Shown piece by piece: positions 24,744 through 32,964 of a stretch of DNA of 64,000 nucleotides (positions within the stretch are counted from its first letter, which is position 1; the number at the start of each line of letters is the position of its first letter). This stretch comes from Humitalea rosea (lineage in GTDB: Bacteria; Pseudomonadota; Alphaproteobacteria; Acetobacterales; Acetobacteraceae): contig NZ_QKYU01000004.1 of NCBI RefSeq assembly GCF_003253705.1, positions 177,924-241,923 of the forward strand, given 5' to 3'. The translations under genes and the position numbers were made by a program. The notes below the pieces were generated by a model, which made no database searches, was not told the origin of the DNA, and was given only the letters and a program-made list of their open reading frames with translations.

Positions 24744-25940
24744 TCAGAAGGTCTGGCGCCAGCGCAGCACCCCGATCGCGGCATTGGACTGGCCGCGGCC
24801 CCCCTCCTCCCGCGCGTAGCGGGCGTATTGCCAGCCGACATCCACCCCGAAGCCCCAGCCGATGTCCCGCCCCACCGACCATTCGACATAATCCTCCGTC
24901 GGCACGGCATTGGCGGTGCGTTTGCGCTGGTCCTTCTGCCAGGCCAGCGTGCTGCGCCAGCCCTCCCAGCTCGTCCGCGCGCCGAGGGTCGAGAAGACCC
25001 GCCGCTCGCCGACGCCGGCGGTGTCGTAGGTTGCATCGCCCGCGGCATCGATGCCGGTCTCGATCTCCTCCGCCGGCCGGCCACCGGCGTTGCGGAAGGC
25101 GGCGGCCTCGGCGAAGACCAGGGTGCGGAGCGTCTCGGTCCAGGCCAGATCGTAGCGCAGCGCGCCCGCCACCCCCCATTCGCGCGCGGTGCCATCCCGC
25201 CCCGCCCCACGCGACAGCACCGAGGCATGGTAGGACAGCCCCGGCAGCCAGCCGAAGTGGTCGCCATCCAGCGCCACGGCAACGCTGTCCATCTGGCCGG
25301 TGTTGCCGGCGCCGCCTTGGTCGCGGGTGTTGCGGCGGTAGCGCTCGAAGCCTTCGCGGCAGCAGCGCTGCCGGGTGATCAGCGTGTTGGAGAGCGGGCT
25401 GGTGTCATAGCCGAAGACCGCGACCGAGAGATCGTGCTCGCCGAGGACGGCATCGGAGAGGAAGGTCCAGCTCCCGCCCGCGCCCACCGATTCCTTGATG
25501 AGATAGACTTCATGCGCGCGGATCGCGGTCAGCACCCCGGGAAAGTCATGATGCCCCCGCCCGAAGGGGGCGGAAAACTTGCCGGCATAGAGCATCACCG
25601 TCTCGCTCGGCCGCCATTCGGCGAAGAGCGCCTCGACCGAGGCGGCGGCGTAGCGGAAGCCGGTGACGCCGCCATTCGGCTCGGTCTCCCCGGCCGGTTC
25701 GGTGTTCAGCACGCCCTGGATGGAAAAATTGGGCGCGAGGTGCAGCCCGGCGGCGATCTCGCCGAAGGCGAAGGCATTGGTGCCCTGCCGGCGCGGCGCC
25801 GAACCGTTCAGCGTGTCGATGGCATAGAGGCCCATATCGACCTCGCCGGTGATGTGTGGCCGGAACCCCTCCAGCCGCACCTCCTGCGCCGCTGCCGCCA
25901 CGGGGACGAGCAGCGCGAAGGCCAGAAGCGCGCGCCTCAT
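24744..25940 (-). CDS. Outer-membrane beta-barrel protein coupled to ZnuA
   Basis: 398 residues. Signal peptide MRRALLAFALLVPVAAAAQ, then alternating aromatic/polar strands and a C-terminus GVLRWRQTF ending in Phe, the usual outer-membrane barrel signature. Strand-like pieces such as VMLYAGKFSAPFGRGHHDF resemble porin-type barrels. I do not recognise the exact family. The ATG overlaps the stop of the zinc-binding protein gene (ATGA), so they are one translation unit downstream of a Zur-like site. A role in passing zinc or another metal over the outer membrane is inferred from that context. Confidence 0.75.
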   Translation of the reverse strand: MRRALLAFALLVPVAAAAQEVRLEGFRPHITGEVDMGLYAIDTLNGSAPRRQGTNAFAFGEIAAGLHLAPNFSIQGVLNTEPAGETEPNGGVTGFRYAAASVEALFAEWRPSETVMLYAGKFSAPFGRGHHDFPGVLTAIRAHEVYLIKESVGAGGSWTFLSDAVLGEHDLSVAVFGYDTSPLSNTLITRQRCCREGFERYRRNTRDQGGAGNTGQMDSVAVALDGDHFGWLPGLSYHASVLSRGAGRDGTAREWGVAGALRYDLAWTETLRTLVFAEAAAFRNAGGRPAEEIETGIDAAGDATYDTAGVGERRVFSTLGARTSWEGWRSTLAWQKDQRKRTANAVPTEDYVEWSVGRDIGWGFGVDVGWQYARYAREEGGRGQSNAAIGVLRWRQTF

Positions 25941-26875
25941 GGCACGCTGCCCAGCATCGCCGGCACCAGCAGTCCGATATTGTGGCGGAACATCGCCTCG
26001 TAGCTCGGCGCCGGCCCGTCGGGGGCGGAGAGCGCATCGACGTAAAGCCGCCCGCTGACCCGCACATTCGCCTCCGCAGCCAGGCGGTTGACCAGGGCGG
26101 GGCTGGTCATGCTTTCGATGAAGACGGCGGTGATGTGCTCGGCGCGGATCTGGCGGATCAGCCGGGCGACATCTGCGGCCGAGGGCTGCGCCTCGGTGGA
26201 GATGCCCTGGGGTGCGAGGAACTCCACCCCGTAGGCCGCGCCGAAATAACCGAAGGCGTCGTGGCTGGTGACGACGCGGCGGCGCTCGGGCGGCACCGTC
26301 CCGATTTGCGCGCGCACCCAGGCGTCCAGGGCGGCGAGCCTTGCGAGGTAGGCCTCGGCATTGGCGGCATAGGTTGCGGCCCCGGCGGGATCGGCCGCGG
26401 CAAGCCCCGCGGCGATGGTGCGGACATAGGACTGGCCAAGTCGCAGATCCTGCCAGGCATGGGGATCGGGCGTGAGACCGGAGGGCACGGTATGCGCCCG
26501 CCGGCGTTCGGCGCCATCGCCATGATCGTGATGATGGCCCTCCATGGCATGGGGGGTGATGCCCTCGGTCGCGGTGATCATGCGGCCCCGGGCATTGTTG
26601 GCCAGGCGGTCGAACCAGGGATCGAAGCCCAGCCCGTTGCGGATGATCGCCGTGGCATCGCGGATGGCGACAGCATCCGACGGGCGCGGCTGGAAGCCAT
26701 GCGCATCCACATCCGGCCCCGCGATCTGGCGCACCGAGACGCGCTCGCCCCCGATGGTGCGGGCCATGTCGGCCAGGATGGTGAAGGAGGCGACGACGGG
26801 GACGGCCCCCTGGGCGCGCAGGGGAAAGACCGGCAAGCCGACGGCAAGCCCGGCCAGGAGGGAACGTCGGTGCAT
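25937..26875 (-). CDS. znuA: Zinc/manganese ABC transporter substrate-binding protein (ZnuA-like)
   Basis: 312 residues. Signal peptide MHRRSLLAGLAVGLPVFPLR AQG, then cluster A-I metal receptor marks: His in GPDVDAHGFQPRP, the His-rich loop EGHHHDHGDGAERRR, His in PDPHAWQDLRLG, His in TSHDAFGYFG and the C-lobe acid in FIESMTSPALVNRL. The His loop argues for zinc. No znuB/znuC permease or ATPase is in the window, so they must lie elsewhere. Preceded by a Zur-like palindrome at 26891. Gene symbol is by family, not proven. Confidence 0.88.
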   Translation of the reverse strand: MHRRSLLAGLAVGLPVFPLRAQGAVPVVASFTILADMARTIGGERVSVRQIAGPDVDAHGFQPRPSDAVAIRDATAIIRNGLGFDPWFDRLANNARGRMITATEGITPHAMEGHHHDHGDGAERRRAHTVPSGLTPDPHAWQDLRLGQSYVRTIAAGLAAADPAGAATYAANAEAYLARLAALDAWVRAQIGTVPPERRRVVTSHDAFGYFGAAYGVEFLAPQGISTEAQPSAADVARLIRQIRAEHITAVFIESMTSPALVNRLAAEANVRVSGRLYVDALSAPDGPAPSYEAMFRHNIGLLVPAMLGSVP

Positions 26876-26890
26876 CGGAAGGCCTCAATC

Positions 26891-26910
26891 GCAATGTTAT
26901 ACTATAATGC
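26891..26910. promoter_or_regulatory. Zur-like operator
   Basis: GCAATGTTATACTATAATGC has the core TTATA-C-TATAA, which is a perfect 5+1+5 palindrome and matches the known Zur consensus centre (TGTTATAnTATAACA in proteobacteria) at all but the outer right arm. It starts 16 nt above the znuA ATG, where a repressor would block RNA polymerase. Flanking CCTCAA (26883) and TTGAGG (26912) extend the dyad with slight asymmetry. Confidence 0.65.
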
Positions 26911-26977
26911 TTTGAGGTCCGCAAAAAGGCAAGCGACCGAAGCCGCCTGCCTTGTTGCATGCGCAGGGCCTGTGGCG

Positions 26978-28402
26978 TCAGACCGCCGCGAGGCTCTCCC
27001 GCCGCAACTCCACCGCGAGATCATCCACCGCGCGGCCGAAGCGTTCGACCATCTCATCGACCTCATTCTCGACCATCACCAGCGGCGGCGAGATCGCGAT
27101 GCTGTCGCCCGGGGTCGAGCGCAGGATGATGCCGTGCTTCTCGCCATATTTGACGAGGCGCGGGCCGATCTTGGCGGCGGGGTCGAAGTTCTTCCGACCC
27201 GCCGGGTCGGGGGAGAGTTCCACCGCCGCGACCATGCCGATGCCGCGCACTTCGCCGACCAGCGGATGCGCGCCGAAGCGCGCCTTCAGGGCTGCCTGCA
27301 TGTAGGGGCCCACGCGCTGGGCGTGGCCCACGATATCCATCTCGTCATAGATCTTCAGCGTTTCCACCGCGACGGCGGCGGCGACCGGATGGCCGGAGTA
27401 GGTGAAGCCATGGCCGAAGGTGCCGATGGTCTTGCTGCCATCCGCGAGGCCCTGGAAGACGCGATCGCTGACCACAACCGCCGAGATCGGCAGGAAGGCC
27501 GAGGACAGCGCCTTGGCGCAGGTCAGGATATCCGGGGTGATGTCGAAGGTCTGGCAGCCCCAGTAGCTGCCGGTGCGCCCGAAGCCGCAGATCACCTCAT
27601 CGGCGACCAGCATCACGTCATACTTGCGCAGCACCGCCTGCATCTTGGCCCAATAGGTGCGCGGCGGCACGATCACGCCGCCGGCGCCCATCACAGGCTC
27701 GGCGAACATCGCGGCCACGGTGTCCGGCCCCTCGCGCAGGATCAGCGCTTCCAGGTCGTCGGCGCAGCGGGTGGCGAAGGCCTCCTCGGTCTCGCCCTCC
27801 TGCCCCTCATGGTAGAAATGCGGGGTGGTGGTGTGGAAGATGCCGGCGATCGGCAGGTCGAACAGCTTGTGGTTCGCGGGCAGGCCGGTCAGCGAGGCCG
27901 CGGCGATGGTGACGCCGTGGTAGCCCTTCACCCGGCTGATGACCTTCTTCTTCAACGGGCGGCCGGTCGCGTTGTTGAAGTACCAGATCATCTTCAGCGC
28001 GGTGTCATTCGCCTCCGAACCGGAGTTGGCGAAGAACACCTTGCTCATCGCGGCCCCGCCATTGGCGAGCGGCGCGCGCTCCACCAGCATCTCCGACAAC
28101 TCGATCAGCGGCCCGTGCGAGCGGCCGGTGAAGGCGTGGTAGAAGGGCAGTTCCTTCATCTGCTTCGTCGCGGCCGCCACCAGGCGGTCGTTCGAAAACC
28201 CGAGCGAGGCGCACCAGAGCCCGGCGATGCTTTCGATGTAGTCGCGGCCCTGGTCGTCATAGACCCGCACGCCCTCCCCACGCGCGATGATCAGCGGGCC
28301 GTTCTCGGCATGCGCGCGCAGATCCGTATAGGGATGCAGCGCATAGGCGACGTCGCGGGCGGCGGGGGAGTTGGCGCGGATGGGCGTGGCGGGGGGGGTC
28401 AT
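26978..28402 (-). CDS. Class III (PLP) aminotransferase, omega-amino-acid:pyruvate type
   Basis: 474 residues. The PLP region reads LVADEVICGFGRTGSYWGCQ and, with the Schiff-base lysine, DILTCAKALSSAFLPISAVV. N-terminal YALHPYTDLRAHAENGPLII and GVRVYDDQGRDYIESIAGLW are typical of the 'aspartate aminotransferase family' omega transaminases, which move amino groups from beta-alanine, GABA, taurine or polyamines to pyruvate or 2-oxoglutarate. Substrate not predictable. Alone on the strand: 102 nt above znuA and 104 nt from the next gene. Confidence 0.9.
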   Translation of the reverse strand: MTPPATPIRANSPAARDVAYALHPYTDLRAHAENGPLIIARGEGVRVYDDQGRDYIESIAGLWCASLGFSNDRLVAAATKQMKELPFYHAFTGRSHGPLIELSEMLVERAPLANGGAAMSKVFFANSGSEANDTALKMIWYFNNATGRPLKKKVISRVKGYHGVTIAAASLTGLPANHKLFDLPIAGIFHTTTPHFYHEGQEGETEEAFATRCADDLEALILREGPDTVAAMFAEPVMGAGGVIVPPRTYWAKMQAVLRKYDVMLVADEVICGFGRTGSYWGCQTFDITPDILTCAKALSSAFLPISAVVVSDRVFQGLADGSKTIGTFGHGFTYSGHPVAAAVAVETLKIYDEMDIVGHAQRVGPYMQAALKARFGAHPLVGEVRGIGMVAAVELSPDPAGRKNFDPAAKIGPRLVKYGEKHGIILRSTPGDSIAISPPLVMVENEVDEMVERFGRAVDDLAVELRRESLAAV

Positions 28403-28506
28403 CGACCTGGCCTTTTTGTCGCGTTCGGATGCCTGGGACTCTACGCCTGCGCCGGAAAAGCGGCTAGGCCGCAGCCTGGGTCATTCCACGCGCGAGGCGT
28501 GGAGAA

Positions 28507-28743
28507 TCAGCCCCGCAAGGCGCCGCGGATCAGGGTGGTGAGCAGGAACAGCACCGCCCCCACCGGGATCAGCAGCCCGAGGATGGTGGCGATGCCCATG
28601 GCGCAGCCGCCGGAATCCGAGGGCTGGGTGCAGATCGGCTCGAAGATGGTGAAGACCAGCATCGCGGCCCCGACCCCCAGCGGCAGCAGCACCGCGCCGG
28701 CCAGGCCCCAGAGCAGCGATCGTCCCAGCAGCTTCATCATCAT
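28507..28743 (-). CDS. Small inner-membrane protein, two helices
   Basis: 78 residues with hydrophobic helices at about 8-32 (SLLWGLAGAVLLPLGVGAAM...) and 49-72 (IATILGLLIPVGAVLFLLT), and a loop holding two Cys (EPICTQPSDSGGCAMG) that would face the periplasm. Function unknown; the Cys pair could form a disulfide. Starts with two tandem ATG codons (MMMKLL). Confidence 0.6.
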   Translation of the reverse strand: MMMKLLGRSLLWGLAGAVLLPLGVGAAMLVFTIFEPICTQPSDSGGCAMGIATILGLLIPVGAVLFLLTTLIRGALRG

Positions 28744-28815
28744 CCCCTCGGCTCGTCCCGGGGACCCGTTCTATCGTTCCGGTATCGTTACGCGATGCAC
28801 GGCTGCGTGATGCCG

Positions 28816-29628
28816 CTACCGCCGCGCCCCATCCGCGACCAGCCCGGCGCCTGCCACCGCCGCCATGATGCAGAGCCCCGGCCAGACCGCCTGCCAGGGC
28901 GCCTCCAGCACCATCTCCTGCGCATTGGCCAGCATGTTGCCCCAGGAGGCGAGCGGCGGGCGGATGCCGAGGCCGAGGAAGGAGAGCGTGCTTTCAGCCA
29001 GGATCGCCCCCGCGACCGCCAGCGCCGTCGCCACCGCGACGGGCGGGACCAGCGCCGGCAGCACATGACGCCACAGCACCCGCGCCTCCCCCGCCCCCAG
29101 GGCGCGGGCCGCGCGCACATAGGGCAGCGCCAGCGTGGAAAGTGCGGCCGCCCGCGCCAGCCGCGCGACCCCCATCCAGCCGAAGATCGCCAGCACCAGC
29201 ACGATGCGCCCGATGTCGCCCCCCGGCAGCCAGGGCAGGTCGGCCGCCGCCAGCACCAGCAGCAGCGGCAGCGCGGGCAAGGCCAGCATGGTCTCGGCCA
29301 GCCGCATCAGCGCCGCGTCCGCGAGCCCCCCCGCCCAGGCCGCCAATAACCCGATGGTGGTGCCGATCGCCGCCGCGACCAGCGCCGTGACCAGGCCCAC
29401 GGCCAGCGACACCCGCGCGCCGGCGAGCAACCGCAGCAGCGCGTCCCGCCCCAGCGCATCGGTGCCGAGGGGGTGGGTCCAGGAGGGCGCCTCGAAGCGC
29501 GCGAACAGGTCCGGCAGGTTCGGGTCATGCCCGAGCCAGCCCTGCGCCAGAGGCGCGGCCAGCGCCGCCAGCGCCAGCATTCCCAAAATCGCCAGGCCAA
29601 GCCGCAGCCTCACAGCCCGGAGCCTCAC
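28816..29628 (-). CDS. Peptide/nickel-type ABC transporter permease, DppC-like
   Basis: 270 residues. N-terminal membrane helix then THPLGTDALGRDALLRLLAG, the DppC/OppC entry motif, and the coupling-helix EAA loop ARALGAGEARVLWRHVLPAL. FLGLGIRPPLASWGNMLANA is another family signature. Inner membrane. GTG start overlaps the stop of the DppB-like gene (GTGA). Last gene of the pyrE-SBP-permease-permease set; no ATPase follows. Confidence 0.88.
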   Translation of the reverse strand: MRLRAVRLRLGLAILGMLALAALAAPLAQGWLGHDPNLPDLFARFEAPSWTHPLGTDALGRDALLRLLAGARVSLAVGLVTALVAAAIGTTIGLLAAWAGGLADAALMRLAETMLALPALPLLLVLAAADLPWLPGGDIGRIVLVLAIFGWMGVARLARAAALSTLALPYVRAARALGAGEARVLWRHVLPALVPPVAVATALAVAGAILAESTLSFLGLGIRPPLASWGNMLANAQEMVLEAPWQAVWPGLCIMAAVAGAGLVADGARR

Positions 29629-30551
29629 AATCGGGGGTCCAGCGCGCGCTGCGCGACATCCGCCGCCGCCGTCGCCAGCATCGTCGCCAGCGCCACCAGC
29701 AGCACCGCGGCCAGCGCCAGCGGATGGTCGTTGCCCATCACCGCGTCATAGAGAAGCTTGCCCATGCCGGGCCGGGCAAAAACCGTCTCGGTCACCAGCG
29801 CGCCGCCGACCAGCCCGCCGATGTCGAGTGCCGCGAGTTGCAGCAGCGGCACCGCGGCATTGGAGAAGGCATGGACCCAGGCGATGCGCGCCTCGCCTGC
29901 GCCGCGCGCCCGCGCGGTGACGATGAAGGGCGCCAGCAGCACCGCGCCCATCGCCGCCGCCGTATGCCGCGCATAGGCGGCCAGCCCGCCGATCGCGAGC
30001 GTCGCCACCGGCAGCACCAGGAACCGCCAGGGCGCATCGCCGAAATCCGCCATCCCGCCCGCCGGCAGCCAGCCAAGCTGGATGGCGAAGACGATGATCA
30101 GCAGGATCCCCGCCCAGAAGGCCGGCACCGCCTGGCCGAGCACCGCCAGCGCCTCCACCGCCGGCGCCCAGCGCGGCCGCAACGCCGCCAGCGCCCCCAG
30201 CGCGATCCCGCTGCCCGCCGCCAGCAGCAGCGCGAGCCCGACGAGTTCCAGCGTCGAGACCAGCGCCGGGACGAGCACCTCGACCACCGGCCGGGCAAAC
30301 AGCCGCGAGGGGCCGAACTCGCCCTGCACCGCCCCCAGCAGCCAGGCCCACCAGCGCGTCAGCAACGGGCGGTCCAGCCCATGCAGCGCCCGCATCCGCT
30401 CGGCATCGGCCGGCGTCAGCCTGGGGTCGGCGGCCATGGCGAGGTCGATGGGATCGCCCGGCATCAGCCCGATGGCGATATAGGCAAGGAAGGACAGCAC
30501 CAGCAGCGCCAGCGCGATCTGGACGGCGCGCAGCCCTATCGCACGCGCCAC
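29625..30551 (-). CDS. Peptide/nickel-type ABC transporter permease, DppB-like
   Basis: 308 residues from GTG 30551 (VARAIGLRAVQIALALLVLS), which gives the usual DppB length; the frame is open further upstream inside the previous gene. Motifs: FLAYIAIGLMPGDPIDLA, TRWWAWLLGAVQGEFGPS, the EAA loop TARARGAGEARIAWVHAFSN and ETVFARPGMGKLLYDAVMGN. The start lies inside the end of the solute-binding protein gene (16-nt overlap), so translation is coupled. Start codon is the least certain part. Confidence 0.85.
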   Translation of the reverse strand: MARAIGLRAVQIALALLVLSFLAYIAIGLMPGDPIDLAMAADPRLTPADAERMRALHGLDRPLLTRWWAWLLGAVQGEFGPSRLFARPVVEVLVPALVSTLELVGLALLLAAGSGIALGALAALRPRWAPAVEALAVLGQAVPAFWAGILLIIVFAIQLGWLPAGGMADFGDAPWRFLVLPVATLAIGGLAAYARHTAAAMGAVLLAPFIVTARARGAGEARIAWVHAFSNAAVPLLQLAALDIGGLVGGALVTETVFARPGMGKLLYDAVMGNDHPLALAAVLLVALATMLATAAADVAQRALDPRL

Positions 30552-32200
30552 TGCTCGACCCAGAGCGAGGAGGGCGCCAGATGCCCGGTCGGCCGCACGC
30601 CATCGAGCCAGAGCGGCCAGAGATGCGCATCGGCCCGGTGCCACAACGGCAGCACCGGCAGGTGTTCCGCCAGGATCGCCTGCAGGCGGTGCCACATCGG
30701 CAGGCGGGCCGTGGCCTCCAGCGTCACCGGCAGGTCTTCGAGCAGCCGGTCCATCTCGGCATTGCGAAAGCCCGGGTAGTTCTGGCCGGACCAGTTGCGG
30801 GCGGCATCGGGGATTTCATCGGAATGGAAGATGCCGCGCGGCACGTTTTCCGGTGCGCTGATCCAGGCGAAGAGCGCGAGTCCGTCGAAGCGGCGATGGC
30901 TCAGCGTCTCGCCGAAGAAGACGCGGGGCGGCTCGTTGCGGATGCGGGCCTCGATGCCGGACTGGCGCCACTGGCCTTGCAGCACCTGCTCCACCTGCTC
31001 GCGGCCGCGATTGCCGGCGGTGGTCATGAATTCCAGCGAGAGGCGCTCCCCGGCCGCGTTGCGCCGGATGCCATCCTCGCCGCGCACCGACCAGCCGGCC
31101 GCGTCCAGCAGCCGCGCCGCCCCGGCCGGGTCATAGGGCGCGGGGGCGAGCGAGACGTCATACCCCGCATCCAGCGGATGGATCGGCCCATTCGCCACCG
31201 GCTGCCTGCCGTCATAGAGACGGGCCGCGATGGTCGCGCGATCCGAGGCCAGCAGCAGCGCCCGCCGCACCCGCGCATCCGCCAGGATCGGATTGTCGAG
31301 CTTCAGGTCGATGTGTTCATAGACCAGCCCCGGCTGCACATGCAGCCGCAGCCGCGAGGCCGCCCGCCGCGCGAGCGCGATGCCCTGGTCCAGCGGCAGG
31401 CCCAATTCGCCGGCGATCATGTCCACCTGCCCGGTCATGGCCTGGGCTTCCAGCGAGGGCGTGCTCTCGATGGTGCGGATCAGGATGCGGTCGAAGGCCG
31501 GGCGCGGCCCCGCCCAGGCGTCGTTGCGCAGCAGCCCGACCGCCGCACCCGGCGTCACCGAGGCGACGCGATACGGCCCCGACCACAGCCCGGGATTGGT
31601 GGGTTCGGTGTCATACCCCGTGCGGCTGCGGTAGCGGGCGCGATCGGCCTCCCAGCGCGGGCGCTCGATGCGCGCGGGCAGCGGCTGGAAATCGCCGAGG
31701 CTCGCATAGTCGAAGGTCACACGGTCGAAATGCAGGGTGATGCTGCGGTCATCGACCACATCGAGCGCAAAGGCGCTGCGGTAGAATTCGGCCGAGCCGA
31801 ACCCGGTCTCGAAGGCGCGCCCGGCCTCCCAGGCGAAGCGCAGATCCTCCGAGGAGACCGGCGTGCCATCGCCCCAGCGGGCATCGGCGCGCAGGCGGAT
31901 GGTCAAGGCGAGGCCGGCTTTGCCATCCGGCGTGGTCTCGCGCACCGCAAGCCCGTTCTCCAGGCTCGGCAGCGTCTCGCAGAGCAGGCAGACGAGGCGC
32001 CAGTCGGCATCGTAGGTCGTCAGCGGCCGCCGCGTGAATCCCAGCACATAGGATTTGGCGGCCATCTGGTCGATGTTGGGATGCAGCGTGGAGGGGTATT
32101 GCGTGATCCCGATGGTGAGCTGCGGATGCGTTTGGGCCTGCGCCGAGGCGGCCGCGAGCAGCACCGCCCCGGTCAGACAGAGGCGGCGCAGACGGCTCAA
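30536..32200 (-). CDS. Peptide-type ABC transporter solute-binding protein (SBP_bac_5)
   Basis: 554 residues with a signal peptide (SRLRRLCLTGAVLLAAASAQ A). Family marks include LTIGITQYPSTLHPNIDQMA, RLRADARWGDGTPVSSEDLR, VANGPIHPLDAGYDVSLAP and PVLPLWHRADAHLWP. Binds oligopeptides, nickel chelates, opines or similar in the periplasm; ligand unknown. It begins with TTG at 32200, overlapping the TGA of pyrE (TTGA); no other start fits the signal peptide. Confidence 0.87.
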   Translation of the reverse strand: MSRLRRLCLTGAVLLAAASAQAQTHPQLTIGITQYPSTLHPNIDQMAAKSYVLGFTRRPLTTYDADWRLVCLLCETLPSLENGLAVRETTPDGKAGLALTIRLRADARWGDGTPVSSEDLRFAWEAGRAFETGFGSAEFYRSAFALDVVDDRSITLHFDRVTFDYASLGDFQPLPARIERPRWEADRARYRSRTGYDTEPTNPGLWSGPYRVASVTPGAAVGLLRNDAWAGPRPAFDRILIRTIESTPSLEAQAMTGQVDMIAGELGLPLDQGIALARRAASRLRLHVQPGLVYEHIDLKLDNPILADARVRRALLLASDRATIAARLYDGRQPVANGPIHPLDAGYDVSLAPAPYDPAGAARLLDAAGWSVRGEDGIRRNAAGERLSLEFMTTAGNRGREQVEQVLQGQWRQSGIEARIRNEPPRVFFGETLSHRRFDGLALFAWISAPENVPRGIFHSDEIPDAARNWSGQNYPGFRNAEMDRLLEDLPVTLEATARLPMWHRLQAILAEHLPVLPLWHRADAHLWPLWLDGVRPTGHLAPSSLWVEQWRVR

Positions 32201-32910
32201 TCCTCGGCCTTCGCCTCGACCGCATTGCCGATGCCGCCATGCGACCGCGACCAGGACACGGGGTCCTCCAAAAACTTGCGGACTTCCTTCAGCGCGCTTT
32301 CCTCGAAATACGGCCGCTCGCGGCAGACCTCCAGCACATCCCACCAGGTGCAGAGGTGATGCAAGGTGAGGTTCATCTCCTTCATCGTCTCGAACGAGCC
32401 CGGGAAGACGCCGTAGAAGAACACCACAAAGGTATGGTCGCAGATCGCGCCGGCATCGCGCAGCGCATTGGCGAAGCGGATTTTCGAGGCGCCGTCGGTG
32501 GTCAGATCCTCGACCAGCAAGGTGCGCTTGCCCTCCGGCACATCGCCCTCGATCTGGGCGTTGCGGCCGAAGCCCTTGGGCTTCTTGCGGACATAGGCCA
32601 TGGGCGACAACATGCGGTCGGCGATCCAGGCAGCGAAGGGAATCCCCGCCGTCTCGCCACCCACCACCGCCTCGATGCTCTCATAGCCGATGTGGCGGCC
32701 GATCTTCTCCACCGCCAGGTCGCAGATCTTGCTGCGGGCGCGGGGGAAATAGATGATCCGGCGGCAATCGATATAGACCGGCGACTTCCAGCCGGAGGTG
32801 AAGGTGTAGGGTTCCTCCGGCCGAAAGTTCACCGCCTTGATCTCAAGCAGGATGCGGGCCGTGGTCAGGGCCGCGTCGCGGTCCCAGTCGGAGGCGTGGG
32901 TCAAGGCCAT
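32197..32910 (-). CDS. pyrE: Orotate phosphoribosyltransferase
   Basis: 237 residues. The PRPP motif is TLLVEDLTTDGASKIRFANA, with FTSGWKSPVYIDCRRIIYFP (orotate site) and VVGGETAGIPFAAWIADRML. Makes orotidine monophosphate for pyrimidine synthesis. ATG with GGAG 13 nt upstream. Unusual as the first gene of a transcription unit with a peptide-type ABC importer (TTGA overlap). pyrK and pyrD are about 3 kb away on the same strand. Confidence 0.93.
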   Translation of the reverse strand: MALTHASDWDRDAALTTARILLEIKAVNFRPEEPYTFTSGWKSPVYIDCRRIIYFPRARSKICDLAVEKIGRHIGYESIEAVVGGETAGIPFAAWIADRMLSPMAYVRKKPKGFGRNAQIEGDVPEGKRTLLVEDLTTDGASKIRFANALRDAGAICDHTFVVFFYGVFPGSFETMKEMNLTLHHLCTWWDVLEVCRERPYFEESALKEVRKFLEDPVSWSRSHGGIGNAVEAKAED

Positions 32911-32964
32911 GGTCGGGTCGGTGCTCCTTTCCGGCCGGATTACCGCCCGCAGCCGGCCGCGTCC

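Noticed and set aside
25856..28810. 984-codon plus-strand frame across znuA and the aminotransferase
   Set aside because: Antisense shadow with no domain; the minus-strand genes have full motif sets.
32911..32964. PyrR- or attenuator-type control of pyrE
   Set aside because: Only 54 nt lie between pyrE and the divergent gene and no paired stem or U tract is visible.
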